Both the position numbers and the translations under genes were made by a program. 13,002 bases of DNA from an uncultured Lachnospiraceae bacterium (lineage in GTDB: Bacteria > Bacillota > Clostridia > Lachnospirales > Lachnospiraceae): contig CAJUPT010000044.1 in the NCBI GenBank assembly GCA_910588405.1, positions 16,523 to 29,524 of the forward strand. The letters are read 5' to 3'. This document shows positions 6,525-13,002 of the stretch, in pieces (within the stretch, counting starts at the first letter, position 1; the number at the start of each line of letters is the position of its first letter). The notes below the pieces were generated by a model. That model saw nothing but the letters and a program-made list of their open reading frames with translations, searched no databases and had not been told where the DNA came from.

Positions 6525-8684
6525 CTAAAGCATCACCGCCTGCCCATACTCCACATCCAATTCCAGCCCCATTTCATCACTGTACTGATCTTCTTTTGTC
6601 AGGACAAAATATTGTTCCTCCCCCTCCCCGGAAATCGGGCGCAGGAGTCCTGCCGCATACAGCCTCTGAAACATATTATCATACACATTCACACAATACT
6701 GCCCCATCGTCCGCATCCGATTTTTACTGAATCCTTTCTGGCGGATTTCATCCAGAACTTCAACAGCCTCCTTCTCCCTGGGAACCAGGATGGTTTTCGT
6801 ATTTTCTTCAATAATACGGAAACTTTCGCCAGCCCTCGCAAACTGGAAATTCATATTCCTGGACATCCCCAATATATCTTTACTGTCAAGACTGTCACCC
6901 CGCAGATGGTACAATATCTCAAAGTATTTCTCTACCGTCTCCGGCGCATTCAAGTCGGGCGCATCTTGCAGCATGCTTTCCGCCACCTGGATCTGCTGCC
7001 GCTGTCCGGGTACGGACTCTCTCTCGTCAAACCGGAAAATATAAGTAAAACTGTCCTCTGCGGTCTCCTTCCCCTCACGGTTGCACCGCCCGGCAGCCTG
7101 TATAATGGAATCGACCCCGGCCAGCTGTCTGTAAACCACAGGAAAATCCAGATCAACCCCGGCCTCCACAAGGCTGGTTGAAATGACAATACATTCCTGC
7201 CCGTCCGCCAGCCGATCCCGAATCTGCTTCAATACGCTTCTCCTGTGTACAGGATACATCGCCGTAGACAAATGATACACGCCTTCCCTGCTGATTTTTC
7301 CCCCACAGATTTTCCGATAAATACACTGAGCCTTTTTCTTCGTATTTACAATACACAATGCCTGCCGGTTCCTTCGCAGCTTTTCCGCCAGTTCTTCTTC
7401 CGAAATCTCTCCCAGATCTTTCATGGTCACACGCCTGAAAAAGCGGAACTGTTCTTCCATTCCGGGGCACAGCTCTTTTCCCTTCATGTCCTCAGACAAA
7501 AATTTTTTCAAAGCTGGCTGGGTAGCCGTACACAGCACGGCGGTACACTGATAATAGCGTACCAGTTGTTCGATTGCTGCGACACAGGGCTTCAAATAGG
7601 CATTGGGAAGCATCTGGGCTTCATCAAAAATAATCACGCTGTTTGCAATATTATGCAGCTTCCTGCATTTTGACGAACGATTAGAAAACATAGATTCAAA
7701 AAATTGCACGTTCGTCGTCACAATCACCGGCTTATCCCAGTTTTCCGCCGCAAGCTGCATGGGCTTTAATTCCTCATCCCCTTCATAATCGATATTGCAG
7801 TGATTTTCCAGCACATTTTCCTCGCCCAAAATATCCCTGAAAATCTGCGCAGTCTGTTCAATAATACTCGTATATGGAATCACATAAATCACACGAGACA
7901 TCTTATGCTTTTTCCCGTGAGCCAGGGCAAATCCCAGGGATGCGACGGTTTTTCCGCCGCCGGTAGGAACGGTCAGACGGAACAATCCTTTTTCTTCTGT
8001 TCCCATCTTCATACAATTTTTTAAAATTTCCGTCCGTCGGCCATTGATCGTATCCGTCTCCTGATTTCCCAGCCATTTAGAAACATATCCGTTGAATTGA
8101 CCCCATAATACCGCCAGTTCCTCTCCGCCCTGCCGTTTTGCGCCGCCGCCGTTCATAAATTCTTCCGTATCCAGATAATCCGCATCGACAAGGCAGGAAT
8201 AGAGCATCCGAATCAGGACACTGAAGAAAAAGTCTATATTCTCATCCGGCACAGGTACAAAGGTCGGCTCCGATAAAGCCGGTATTTCAATTTCTTTTGA
8301 AAATGCCTGATAATCTTCTATCCTTTTTGTGAACCTGGAACACAATGTTTTTTCAGTGTCACCCTCTCCCCCTGTATCCGGCAGTCCTGCATGGTGCCCG
8401 ACAATACAATAGCTGAGCAAAGTGTACATCCCGCCTTTTTCCCAGCAAAGCTTTGCGCCTGCCGTAGAATGATCCACCTTCTTTTCGCTGCCCTTCAGCC
8501 GTTCCTGAAATGCCAGAGAATATTTCCCAATATCATGCAAAAGACCGCAGCCATATCCCCAATCATACATGCCAAACGCCCCGGCAAATGTGCCGGAACG
8601 CTGTGCCGTCCTTTCTAAATGGTCTTTTAAAAGCTGTTCCTCTTTGCGGTCATTAATATGAGCCAGATATTTGATATCATCCAT
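6525..8684 (-). CDS. cas3: Cas3 helicase-nuclease, type I-C
   Basis: Cas3 is recruited by target-bound Cascade and unwinds and degrades the DNA. The 719-aa protein carries the HD nuclease first: His50-Asp51 (LLHDIGKYS), Asp71-His72 and His97-His98 (GHHAGLPD). The SF2 helicase follows: Walker A PTGGGKT (to Thr246), DEAQ at 354-357, TAT at 386-388, STSLVEAGVDLDFP (502-515) and QAAGRCNREG (529-538). All catalytic motifs are intact. The start is uncertain: ATG 8684 has AGGAGG 13 bases upstream, while an in-frame GTG at 8696 has it only 1 base away. The gene is separated from cas5c by 318 bp with a terminator and another promoter, so it is probably a separate transcript. Confidence 0.96.
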   Translation of the reverse strand: MDDIKYLAHINDRKEEQLLKDHLERTAQRSGTFAGAFGMYDWGYGCGLLHDIGKYSLAFQERLKGSEKKVDHSTAGAKLCWEKGGMYTLLSYCIVGHHAGLPDTGGEGDTEKTLCSRFTKRIEDYQAFSKEIEIPALSEPTFVPVPDENIDFFFSVLIRMLYSCLVDADYLDTEEFMNGGGAKRQGGEELAVLWGQFNGYVSKWLGNQETDTINGRRTEILKNCMKMGTEEKGLFRLTVPTGGGKTVASLGFALAHGKKHKMSRVIYVIPYTSIIEQTAQIFRDILGEENVLENHCNIDYEGDEELKPMQLAAENWDKPVIVTTNVQFFESMFSNRSSKCRKLHNIANSVIIFDEAQMLPNAYLKPCVAAIEQLVRYYQCTAVLCTATQPALKKFLSEDMKGKELCPGMEEQFRFFRRVTMKDLGEISEEELAEKLRRNRQALCIVNTKKKAQCIYRKICGGKISREGVYHLSTAMYPVHRRSVLKQIRDRLADGQECIVISTSLVEAGVDLDFPVVYRQLAGVDSIIQAAGRCNREGKETAEDSFTYIFRFDERESVPGQRQQIQVAESMLQDAPDLNAPETVEKYFEILYHLRGDSLDSKDILGMSRNMNFQFARAGESFRIIEENTKTILVPREKEAVEVLDEIRQKGFSKNRMRTMGQYCVNVYDNMFQRLYAAGLLRPISGEGEEQYFVLTKEDQYSDEMGLELDVEYGQAVML

Positions 8685-8989
8685 TGTCTTACACACGCCT
8701 CCTGCCGCTTCTCCCTCCGGTTCTCATTCCTCTTCATCGTTTTTACATTTACAATACGTTTAAACTTCCATGAAATAATACAATCACATTCGTTTATTGC
8801 TGCCGCAACTATATATTGGCAATCATTCTTTCATTTACACTTCCTCAATATAATATAGCCCCGTTTCCTATTTCATTGTAACATTCATTCACTGTTCCCT
8901 CAATCACCAAAATCGACATCTCAACTTGTCAATCTTAATGCTAGATCTAAATTCCTTGCCACCCATCAAAACAGGACAACGTAATTTAA

Positions 8990-9018
8990 ATGCCTGGCAC
9001 TCGGCAGAGCATTTTTTT
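8990..9018 (+). terminator. Possible orphan terminator
   Basis: ATGC-CTG (8990-8996) can pair with CAG-a-GCAT (9005-9012, one bulged A) across an 8-nt loop, followed by seven T. No intact plus-strand gene precedes it, so it may be the leftover end of a lost gene. The stem is short. Confidence 0.4.
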
Positions 9019-9081
9019 GAGAACCCTTGTATTGCCTTTCTGCAGCAGACTATGTACAATTCAGGAAAAAGTAAAAAAAGT

Positions 9082-9110
9082 TTGCACATTTCGCCGCGCT
9101 GAATTGTCAT
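9082..9110 (+). promoter_or_regulatory. Promoter of the ECF sigma/ABC operon
   Basis: TTGCAC (9082-9087) and TGTCAT (9105-9110) are spaced 17 bp, with the predicted start near 9117, only about 15 bases before the GTG. It can be read as a weak housekeeping promoter. The GTCATA-type -10 also resembles ECF-dependent promoters, which would make the operon self-activating (inference). Confidence 0.5.
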
Positions 9111-9131
9111 ACTAAGTGAGGGGGTGAGGAA

Positions 9132-9626
9132 GTGGCGCACACTGGGAAGCTTTCGGCTCATGCCGGAGAGTTTGAAAAAATCATTGCCGCGCATTACGAA
9201 GATATCTACAAATTCTGCTGCTGGAAAATCCGAGACCCGACAGAGGCGCAGGATATTACGCAGGACACGTTCATCCGTTTTATGAACGCTGCCAAAACCT
9301 ATGCTGATATCGAAAAGCCGAAAGCGCTGCTGTATACCATCGCTAAAAATCTGTGCCTGAACTGGATCAACAGAGCACACCCAAAGTCTCTGGATGCGCT
9401 TGAAATCGAGGACACACCCTCAGTAAATGATTTTTCCGATGAATCTATCCGAAAGACCGACCTGTACAACGCCCTTTCCGCCCTCCCGGACGACCGACAG
9501 GAGATTTTGCTTCTGCGGTACGGGCAGGAGTTAAAAGTGAACGAGATTGCAGAGATCCTTGGTCTTTCCCGATTTCAGGTCATGTACAAAATACGCGGCG
9601 CTCTGAACCAACTCAAAAAAATTTGA
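9132..9626 (+). CDS. ECF-type RNA polymerase sigma factor
   Basis: This 164-aa protein has only sigma regions 2 and 4, the ECF architecture. Region 2 spans about residues 15-82, with the DITQDTFIRFM core helix and the KALLYTIAKNLCLNWI segment for -10 recognition. Region 4 spans about 108-162, with LPDDRQEILLLRYGQEL and the helix-turn-helix EIAEILGLSRFQVMYKIRGA that reads the -35 box. The start is GTG; a G-rich stretch (GAGGGGGTGAGG) lies just upstream and no later start fits the conserved region 2. It begins a four-gene operon, 16 bp before the membrane protein. It probably drives expression of the ABC transporter, perhaps its own promoter; the signal is unknown. Confidence 0.93.
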   Translation: MAHTGKLSAHAGEFEKIIAAHYEDIYKFCCWKIRDPTEAQDITQDTFIRFMNAAKTYADIEKPKALLYTIAKNLCLNWINRAHPKSLDALEIEDTPSVNDFSDESIRKTDLYNALSALPDDRQEILLLRYGQELKVNEIAEILGLSRFQVMYKIRGALNQLKKI

Positions 9627-9642
9627 GAAGGGAGGATTGACA

Positions 9643-10401
9643 ATGAAACAAAATTTGAGAAAGGAACTAAGAGAATTATATAACTCAATGCCGCCTCCAC
9701 CGGATTCCGGCCGAATCACTGAGCTGATTGCCCAGGCGGGAGGGAAAACGCTTGCATTGCCAAAGGAATCCTCGCTGTGCTGGTTTATCAAATCGCAGAT
9801 CCGTTTTATCAGTTGGAGATTCCTGATATTCCAGCTTTTGCTGATTTGTCTGTACGGTTTCTTTACCGCCGTGATTTTGCGGGATGACAATGGATTTCTT
9901 TTACTTGTCCCGGCTGCGCCGATTGCGGTTATGCTTGGTACGGGGGAGCTCTCCCGGTCTTTCCGCTTCAACACGGCGGAGCTGGAGCTTCCGTCCCGCT
10001 TTTCCCTGCCGCAGGTTTTGCTGGCAAGATTAACGATTACGGTGGTCATCAACATGCTGTCTCTGACCTGTATGTTATTCCTGACAGCCATGAAAACCTA
10101 TTACACTTTCGGGCCGTTGATTTTATACGGGCTTGTGCCGAGTCTTCTGGCCGCAGCGGGCTCTTTATTCCTGATGAATCACAGCCATGACACAAACGCC
10201 GGCTATTATGTGTCCGCATACTGCCTCACGCTTTCCGCAATCGGCGCGGTTTCCCTGACCGCATGGCCGGAGTGGTACAATAGCGCCGCAACCACAGTCT
10301 GGATTCTTGTACTGGCACTCAGCGCAATCGCGTTTTCCGAAGAAATATACAGGCTGATCCACAATTGTTCCTCGTGTTTGGAGTGTTTGAAAATGTCGTG
10401 A
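9643..10401 (+). CDS. Six-helix membrane protein, ECF operon (putative anti-sigma or ABC-2-like)
   Basis: I do not recognise a named family with certainty. The 252-aa protein has about 50 polar N-terminal residues (rich in Lys/Arg/Glu, with a PPPP run at 17-20). These are followed by six likely membrane helices near residues 57-79, 84-102, 126-148, 157-178, 187-208 and 216-234. A Cys-rich tail (NCSSCLEC) ends it. The ATG at 9643 has GGGAGG 7 bases upstream; a TTG at 9637 is worse. Its place directly after an ECF sigma factor is where anti-sigma factors usually sit, and the cytoplasmic N-terminus could bind sigma. It could instead be a transport-related membrane subunit. No zinc-binding anti-sigma motif is visible. 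Confidence 0.85.
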   Translation: MKQNLRKELRELYNSMPPPPDSGRITELIAQAGGKTLALPKESSLCWFIKSQIRFISWRFLIFQLLLICLYGFFTAVILRDDNGFLLLVPAAPIAVMLGTGELSRSFRFNTAELELPSRFSLPQVLLARLTITVVINMLSLTCMLFLTAMKTYYTFGPLILYGLVPSLLAAAGSLFLMNHSHDTNAGYYVSAYCLTLSAIGAVSLTAWPEWYNSAATTVWILVLALSAIAFSEEIYRLIHNCSSCLECLKMS

Positions 10402-10436
10402 GATGCTCTGCGGCAGTCGCTAAATACTCATGTAAA

Positions 10437-10537
10437 CATAAGGTGAGCCCGTTAGGGCGAGAAGATGGCCTGGGCCATAAGGTGAGCCCGTTAGGGCGAA
10501 AAAATGGCCTGAGCCATAAGGTGAGCCCGTTAAATCG
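10437..10537. repeat. 39-bp tandem repeat, 2.6 copies, inside the operon
   Basis: Units start at 10437, 10476 and 10515 and share CATAAGGTGAGCCCGTTA. The first two are nearly identical over 39 bp; the third diverges after about 18 bp. Each full unit contains GCCC-GTTA-GGGC, a small hairpin, and the junction ATGGCCTGGGCCAT is close to a palindrome. The period equals 13 codons, and one frame reads HKVSPLGR-type units. That frame starts inside the upstream gene without a ribosome binding site, so I do not call a protein. It lies in a 200-bp gap between the membrane protein and the ATPase and could shape the mRNA. Confidence 0.85.
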
Positions 10538-10601
10538 AAAGGGAAACCCGAACCATGATCACTTGGTTCACTGCCCGCAGGAATAAATGGAGGTGTAACA
10601 T

Positions 10602-11507
10602 TTGGAACTTACATTTGACAGACTGACAAAGCAATTTCAAAACAAAATCGCCGTTGACCGTTTCAGCTATACCATGGAAAACGGCGTGTATGGCCTGCTT
10701 GGCGCAAATGGCGCAGGCAAAACGACACTGATGCGTATGCTCTGTACGATACTGAAGCCAACCAGCGGCGAAATCCTTTATCATGGCGCCAATATTGACG
10801 GTATGGGTGCGGACTATCGTGACATTCTCGGCTATCTGCCGCAGAATTTTGGCTATTACCCTGATTTTTCCGCCCGTGATTTTATGCTGTATATGGCATC
10901 GCTGAAGGGGATTCAGGGGAAAGCCGCAAAACGGAGAACCGAAGAGCTTTTACAGATGACCGGCTTATCCGATGTGGCGAATCAGAAGATCCGCACCTTC
11001 TCCGGCGGCATGAAGCAGCGCCTTGGCATTGCGCAGGCGATCCTCAATGACCCGAAAATCCTTGTATTGGACGAACCGACAGCCGGTCTTGATCCCAGAG
11101 AGCGAATACGGTTCAGAAACCTGATTTCCGATCTGTCCCAGGACAGGATCGTGATTCTTTCCACACATATCGTCAGCGATGTGGAATATATCGCTGACCA
11201 GATTCTGATGATGAAAAAGGGCAGGCTGCTTCTTGACGGAAGTCCGGCTTCGCTGACCGCAAATGCCGCAGGCCTCGTCTGGACACTGAACGTGCCGGAC
11301 GGCGAGGCAAGATCATATGAAAACAATTACTGCATCTGTAACCTGCGGCATATCGGGAACATGGCGGAGCTGCGCATCGTATCCAAAGAAAAGCCTGCGC
11401 CTGCGGCACAGAGTGTACCGGCAAATTTAGAGGACTTATTCCTCTATCATTTTGCGGACGAGTTAAGCCCAAAGGATATTCACAGCGAGGGAGGCGAATG
11501 GGAATGA
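10602..11507 (+). CDS. ABC transporter ATP-binding protein
   Basis: This 301-aa single ABC domain hydrolyses ATP to power the permease encoded next. Motifs in order are Walker A GANGAGKT (34-41), the Q-loop Gln81 (YLPQNFG), the signature FSGGMKQR (133-140), Walker B ILVLDEP (153-159) and the H-loop His189 (STHIVSD). The C-terminal 100 residues are a variable accessory region, as in drug- and bacteriocin-type exporters. The start is TTG; GGAGG lies 8 bases before it and the protein begins with the usual first beta strand. The stop overlaps the permease start (ATGA), so the two are translated together. The substrate cannot be inferred. Confidence 0.96.
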   Translation: MELTFDRLTKQFQNKIAVDRFSYTMENGVYGLLGANGAGKTTLMRMLCTILKPTSGEILYHGANIDGMGADYRDILGYLPQNFGYYPDFSARDFMLYMASLKGIQGKAAKRRTEELLQMTGLSDVANQKIRTFSGGMKQRLGIAQAILNDPKILVLDEPTAGLDPRERIRFRNLISDLSQDRIVILSTHIVSDVEYIADQILMMKKGRLLLDGSPASLTANAAGLVWTLNVPDGEARSYENNYCICNLRHIGNMAELRIVSKEKPAPAAQSVPANLEDLFLYHFADELSPKDIHSEGGEWE

Positions 11508-12748
11508 AAACATTGATAGGCTACGAGAAGAAGAAGCTCCTGCGGCGAAAATCCGCAATGATTGCCTGCCTGCTGATGGTGCTGTGCATTTTCGCAGCCA
11601 GTCTTGTGGTCATTTCGGATCAGGGCTGGTTTCAGGAAGACTGTACGGAGCTGTCCGGCATCAGAGCCATCCGTGCCGAACGTGCCGTAACCCAGACCCA
11701 GGCCGGACTGTTGACGCCGGAGCGGCTGAAAAGTACGCTGCGCCGCTTCCATATGGTGTACGGCGATCCGTCCAATTACAACAGCGAAACCGGAAGCCTG
11801 CAGGATGAGGTCTATTGCAAAGAAATTTCGCCTTACAGGCGCATTCTGACTCTGCTTGCGCGGGTATACGCCCCGTTCGGATTCTATGATATAAAGGTGC
11901 TTAACGACGTGACGGAGGAAATGGCAGACAATTTTTATGAGATCCGTCACGCTAACGTCCGCACCCTTCTGGATATGGAATTAACCACCGGAAACTTCAC
12001 ACAGGCGGAAAAGGATACGGTGCTGAAGCTGGATCAGCAGGTCTCCCGGCCATTTTACTACGACTATACGGGCGGCTGGAAAGCACTTCTGACACGGACG
12101 TTTTCGCTGTCGTTTTTGCTGATCACACTGGCCTTATGCGTCATTATCTCGCCTGTCTTTGGCTATGAGTATCAGACAGGGGCGGATGCTGTGGTTTTGT
12201 CCGCGAAACGTGGCAGGGGCGAGATAGTCAGAGCCAAAATCATGGCCGGATTCCTTGCGGCCAGCGAGGTTTATGCCCTCGGTGTGTGCGCTATGCTACT
12301 GTGTGTGCTTGTACCATTCGGAGCCGGCGGCTGGAACTGCGAATTTCAGCTTTTGTCCGAAACCTCGTTTTACAGCCTGAAAATCTGGCAGGTTGCGCTC
12401 CTAGGCATCCTGATCAACTACATTGTTATGCTGTCGGTCATGGCCTTTACCATGCTCCTGTCCGCCGTGTGCAAAACGCCTTTTGCCGCCGTTATCGCCA
12501 GTATGCTCTGTACCGCCGTTCCTTTGTTTTTTCCTGCCAGCAATACCAGCAGCCTGTTGAATCATATTCTTGCGCTGCTCCCTGCCCAGGCCATGGATAC
12601 CTATACCGTTTTTTCCGCCTATATGTTTTTCCCCGCCGGGAAAACAGTCATCACGCTGCCATATATGATTCCGATTGCCGCATCTGTGCTGATCATAGCT
12701 GCATTGCCGCTGGCACACAGGGGGTTCTGTAAGCATCAGGTGGTGTGA
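11504..12748 (+). CDS. ABC-2-type permease of the transporter
   Basis: This 414-aa membrane partner of the ATPase has a basic N-terminus (YEKKKLLRRKS) and a first helix at about 19-38. A long extracytoplasmic segment (about 40-195) follows, then helices near 199-220, 246-272, 296-323, 325-345 and 386-404. This pattern of one helix, a large loop and a helical bundle is typical of ABC-2 exporters. Two ATGs are possible: 11498 is only 3 bases from GGGAGG, while 11504 is 9 bases away and overlaps the ATPase stop. The second is chosen. With the sigma factor it suggests an inducible export or envelope-defence function (inference). Confidence 0.92.
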   Translation: MKTLIGYEKKKLLRRKSAMIACLLMVLCIFAASLVVISDQGWFQEDCTELSGIRAIRAERAVTQTQAGLLTPERLKSTLRRFHMVYGDPSNYNSETGSLQDEVYCKEISPYRRILTLLARVYAPFGFYDIKVLNDVTEEMADNFYEIRHANVRTLLDMELTTGNFTQAEKDTVLKLDQQVSRPFYYDYTGGWKALLTRTFSLSFLLITLALCVIISPVFGYEYQTGADAVVLSAKRGRGEIVRAKIMAGFLAASEVYALGVCAMLLCVLVPFGAGGWNCEFQLLSETSFYSLKIWQVALLGILINYIVMLSVMAFTMLLSAVCKTPFAAVIASMLCTAVPLFFPASNTSSLLNHILALLPAQAMDTYTVFSAYMFFPAGKTVITLPYMIPIAASVLIIAALPLAHRGFCKHQVV

Positions 12749-12855
12749 CTGCCCTGTCCAAAACACAAAATGTACAGCATATAAATGTTTGCGGGTTGAA
12801 ATATAGGTTAAGTATTTGTGATTTTCATTATTCTGAAAAAAAGAGGAGGTCATTT

Positions 12856-12885
12856 GTACCCTTCACATAAGGAAGTGAAGGGTAC
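12856..12885. terminator. Perfect 11-bp hairpin after the ABC operon
   Basis: GTACCCTTCAC (12856-12866) pairs with GTGAAGGGTAC (12875-12885) across an 8-nt loop. No T-run follows on the plus strand. On the minus strand a run of seven T comes only about 14 bases later. It sits between two convergent genes and is probably a terminator or RNA-stabilising hairpin; a regulatory hairpin is possible because AGGAGG (12844-12849) precedes it. Confidence 0.45.
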
Positions 12886-12916
12886 GAGGGCATCTCTGTA
12901 TCAAATTACGATATAG

Positions 12917-13002
12917 TCATTCGTGGCTATGCCGTTTTTCTTCTTTTGAACGCTTCTGTTTCAAACGTTCTTGGAACATTTCTTCATATTCTTCAGCAGA
13001 TG
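12917..13002 (-). CDS. C-terminal end of an unidentified protein, cut by the window
   Basis: On the minus strand an open frame enters from the right edge and ends at TGA (12919-12917), giving the last 27 residues. They are highly charged and helix-forming, with EEYEEMFQERLKQKR then SKEEKRHSHE. This amphipathic Glu/Lys/Arg-rich composition looks like a genuine coding tail, possibly a coiled-coil end. The family cannot be recognised from this length. It converges on the ABC operon. Confidence 0.5.
   Translation of the reverse strand, partial: SAEEYEEMFQERLKQKRSKEEKRHSHE

Larger units (their letters stand above)
8685..9131. other. Intergenic region between divergent cas3 and sigma-factor genes
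   Basis: This 447-bp stretch contains no convincing gene. The cas3 side (8720-8900) is A/T-rich; a weak minus-strand promoter could be TTACAA-18-TATATT, with the -10 at 8852-8857, but the -35 is poor. A plus-strand terminator-like hairpin lies at 8990-9018 and the sigma-factor promoter at 9082-9110. The open frame running through 8904-9380 on the minus strand lies opposite the sigma gene and looks like a shadow. The region probably marks the joint between two independently acquired blocks. Confidence 0.6.

Noticed and set aside
6428..6730. Plus-strand frame starting inside the crRNA-like RNA
   Set aside because: No ribosome binding site, it crosses the terminator hairpin and runs antisense to cas3.
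8830..8864. A second possible guide target, TTC followed by ATTTACACTT, over a weak cas3 -10 box
   Set aside because: Only 8 of the first 13 non-sixth guide positions match and the match breaks at position 5 in the seed; this is compatible with chance in A/T-rich DNA.
8904..9380. 158-codon minus-strand frame across the sigma gene
   Set aside because: It lies antisense to the well-supported ECF sigma gene and has no recognisable domain or credible start.
10365..10586. Small protein with 13-residue HKVSPLGR repeats
   Set aside because: It starts at a non-ATG codon inside the upstream gene with no ribosome binding site; the frame is explained by the 39-bp DNA repeat being divisible by three.
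12791..12802. GGGTTGAAAT, identical to the end of the CRISPR repeat, beyond the ABC operon
   Set aside because: Ten bases only, with no hairpin before it, no terminator at the right distance and no guide match found in the window.

Overview
The window looks like a chromosomal or integrated-element segment from a Clostridia-class Firmicute, probably Lachnospiraceae-like. The grounds are intermediate G+C, strong AGGAGG-type ribosome binding sites, TTGACA/TATAAT-type promoters and the style of the protein families. The genus cannot be read from the sequence. It holds two gene blocks that point away from each other.

The left block (1-8684, minus strand) is a complete type I-C CRISPR-Cas system in the usual order: cas3 - cas5c - cas8c (with an internal cas11c) - cas7 - cas4 - cas1 - cas2 - leader - array. 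Seven identical 32-bp repeats and six full spacers are visible, and the array runs off the left edge. A 239-bp gap between cas7 and cas4 contains about eight degenerate 21-bp tandem units.

The key region is the 318-bp gap between cas3 and cas5c (6207-6524). It holds a strong minus-strand promoter for cas5c and the genes after it (TTGACA-18-TAAAAT). On the plus strand it holds what appears to be a small crRNA-like gene: an extended -10 promoter, a diverged CRISPR repeat with a hairpin and an almost intact 11-nt 5' handle, a guide of about 28 nt, and a strong terminator hairpin instead of a second repeat. The guide matches a site lying on the -10 element and start site of the cas promoter itself. 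That site is next to a TTC motif, the usual type I-C PAM. Guide positions 1-5, 7-11 and 13-17 all match, and the mismatches fall at 6, 12 and 18, the positions Cascade flips out. This is the signature expected of a CreR-type autoregulatory RNA: Cascade loaded with this RNA would sit on the cas promoter and repress its own genes.

The right block (9082-12748, plus strand) is a four-gene operon: an ECF-type sigma factor, a six-helix membrane protein, an ABC ATPase and an ABC-2-type permease. It looks like a self-regulated stress or antimicrobial-export unit. A 39-bp repeat in 2.6 copies lies between the membrane protein and the ATPase. After the permease come a perfect 11-bp hairpin and the last 27 codons of an unidentified gene entering from the right edge on the minus strand.

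The 447-bp gap between the blocks (8685-9131) contains the cas3 upstream region, a terminator-like hairpin that may be left over from a lost gene, and the sigma-factor promoter.
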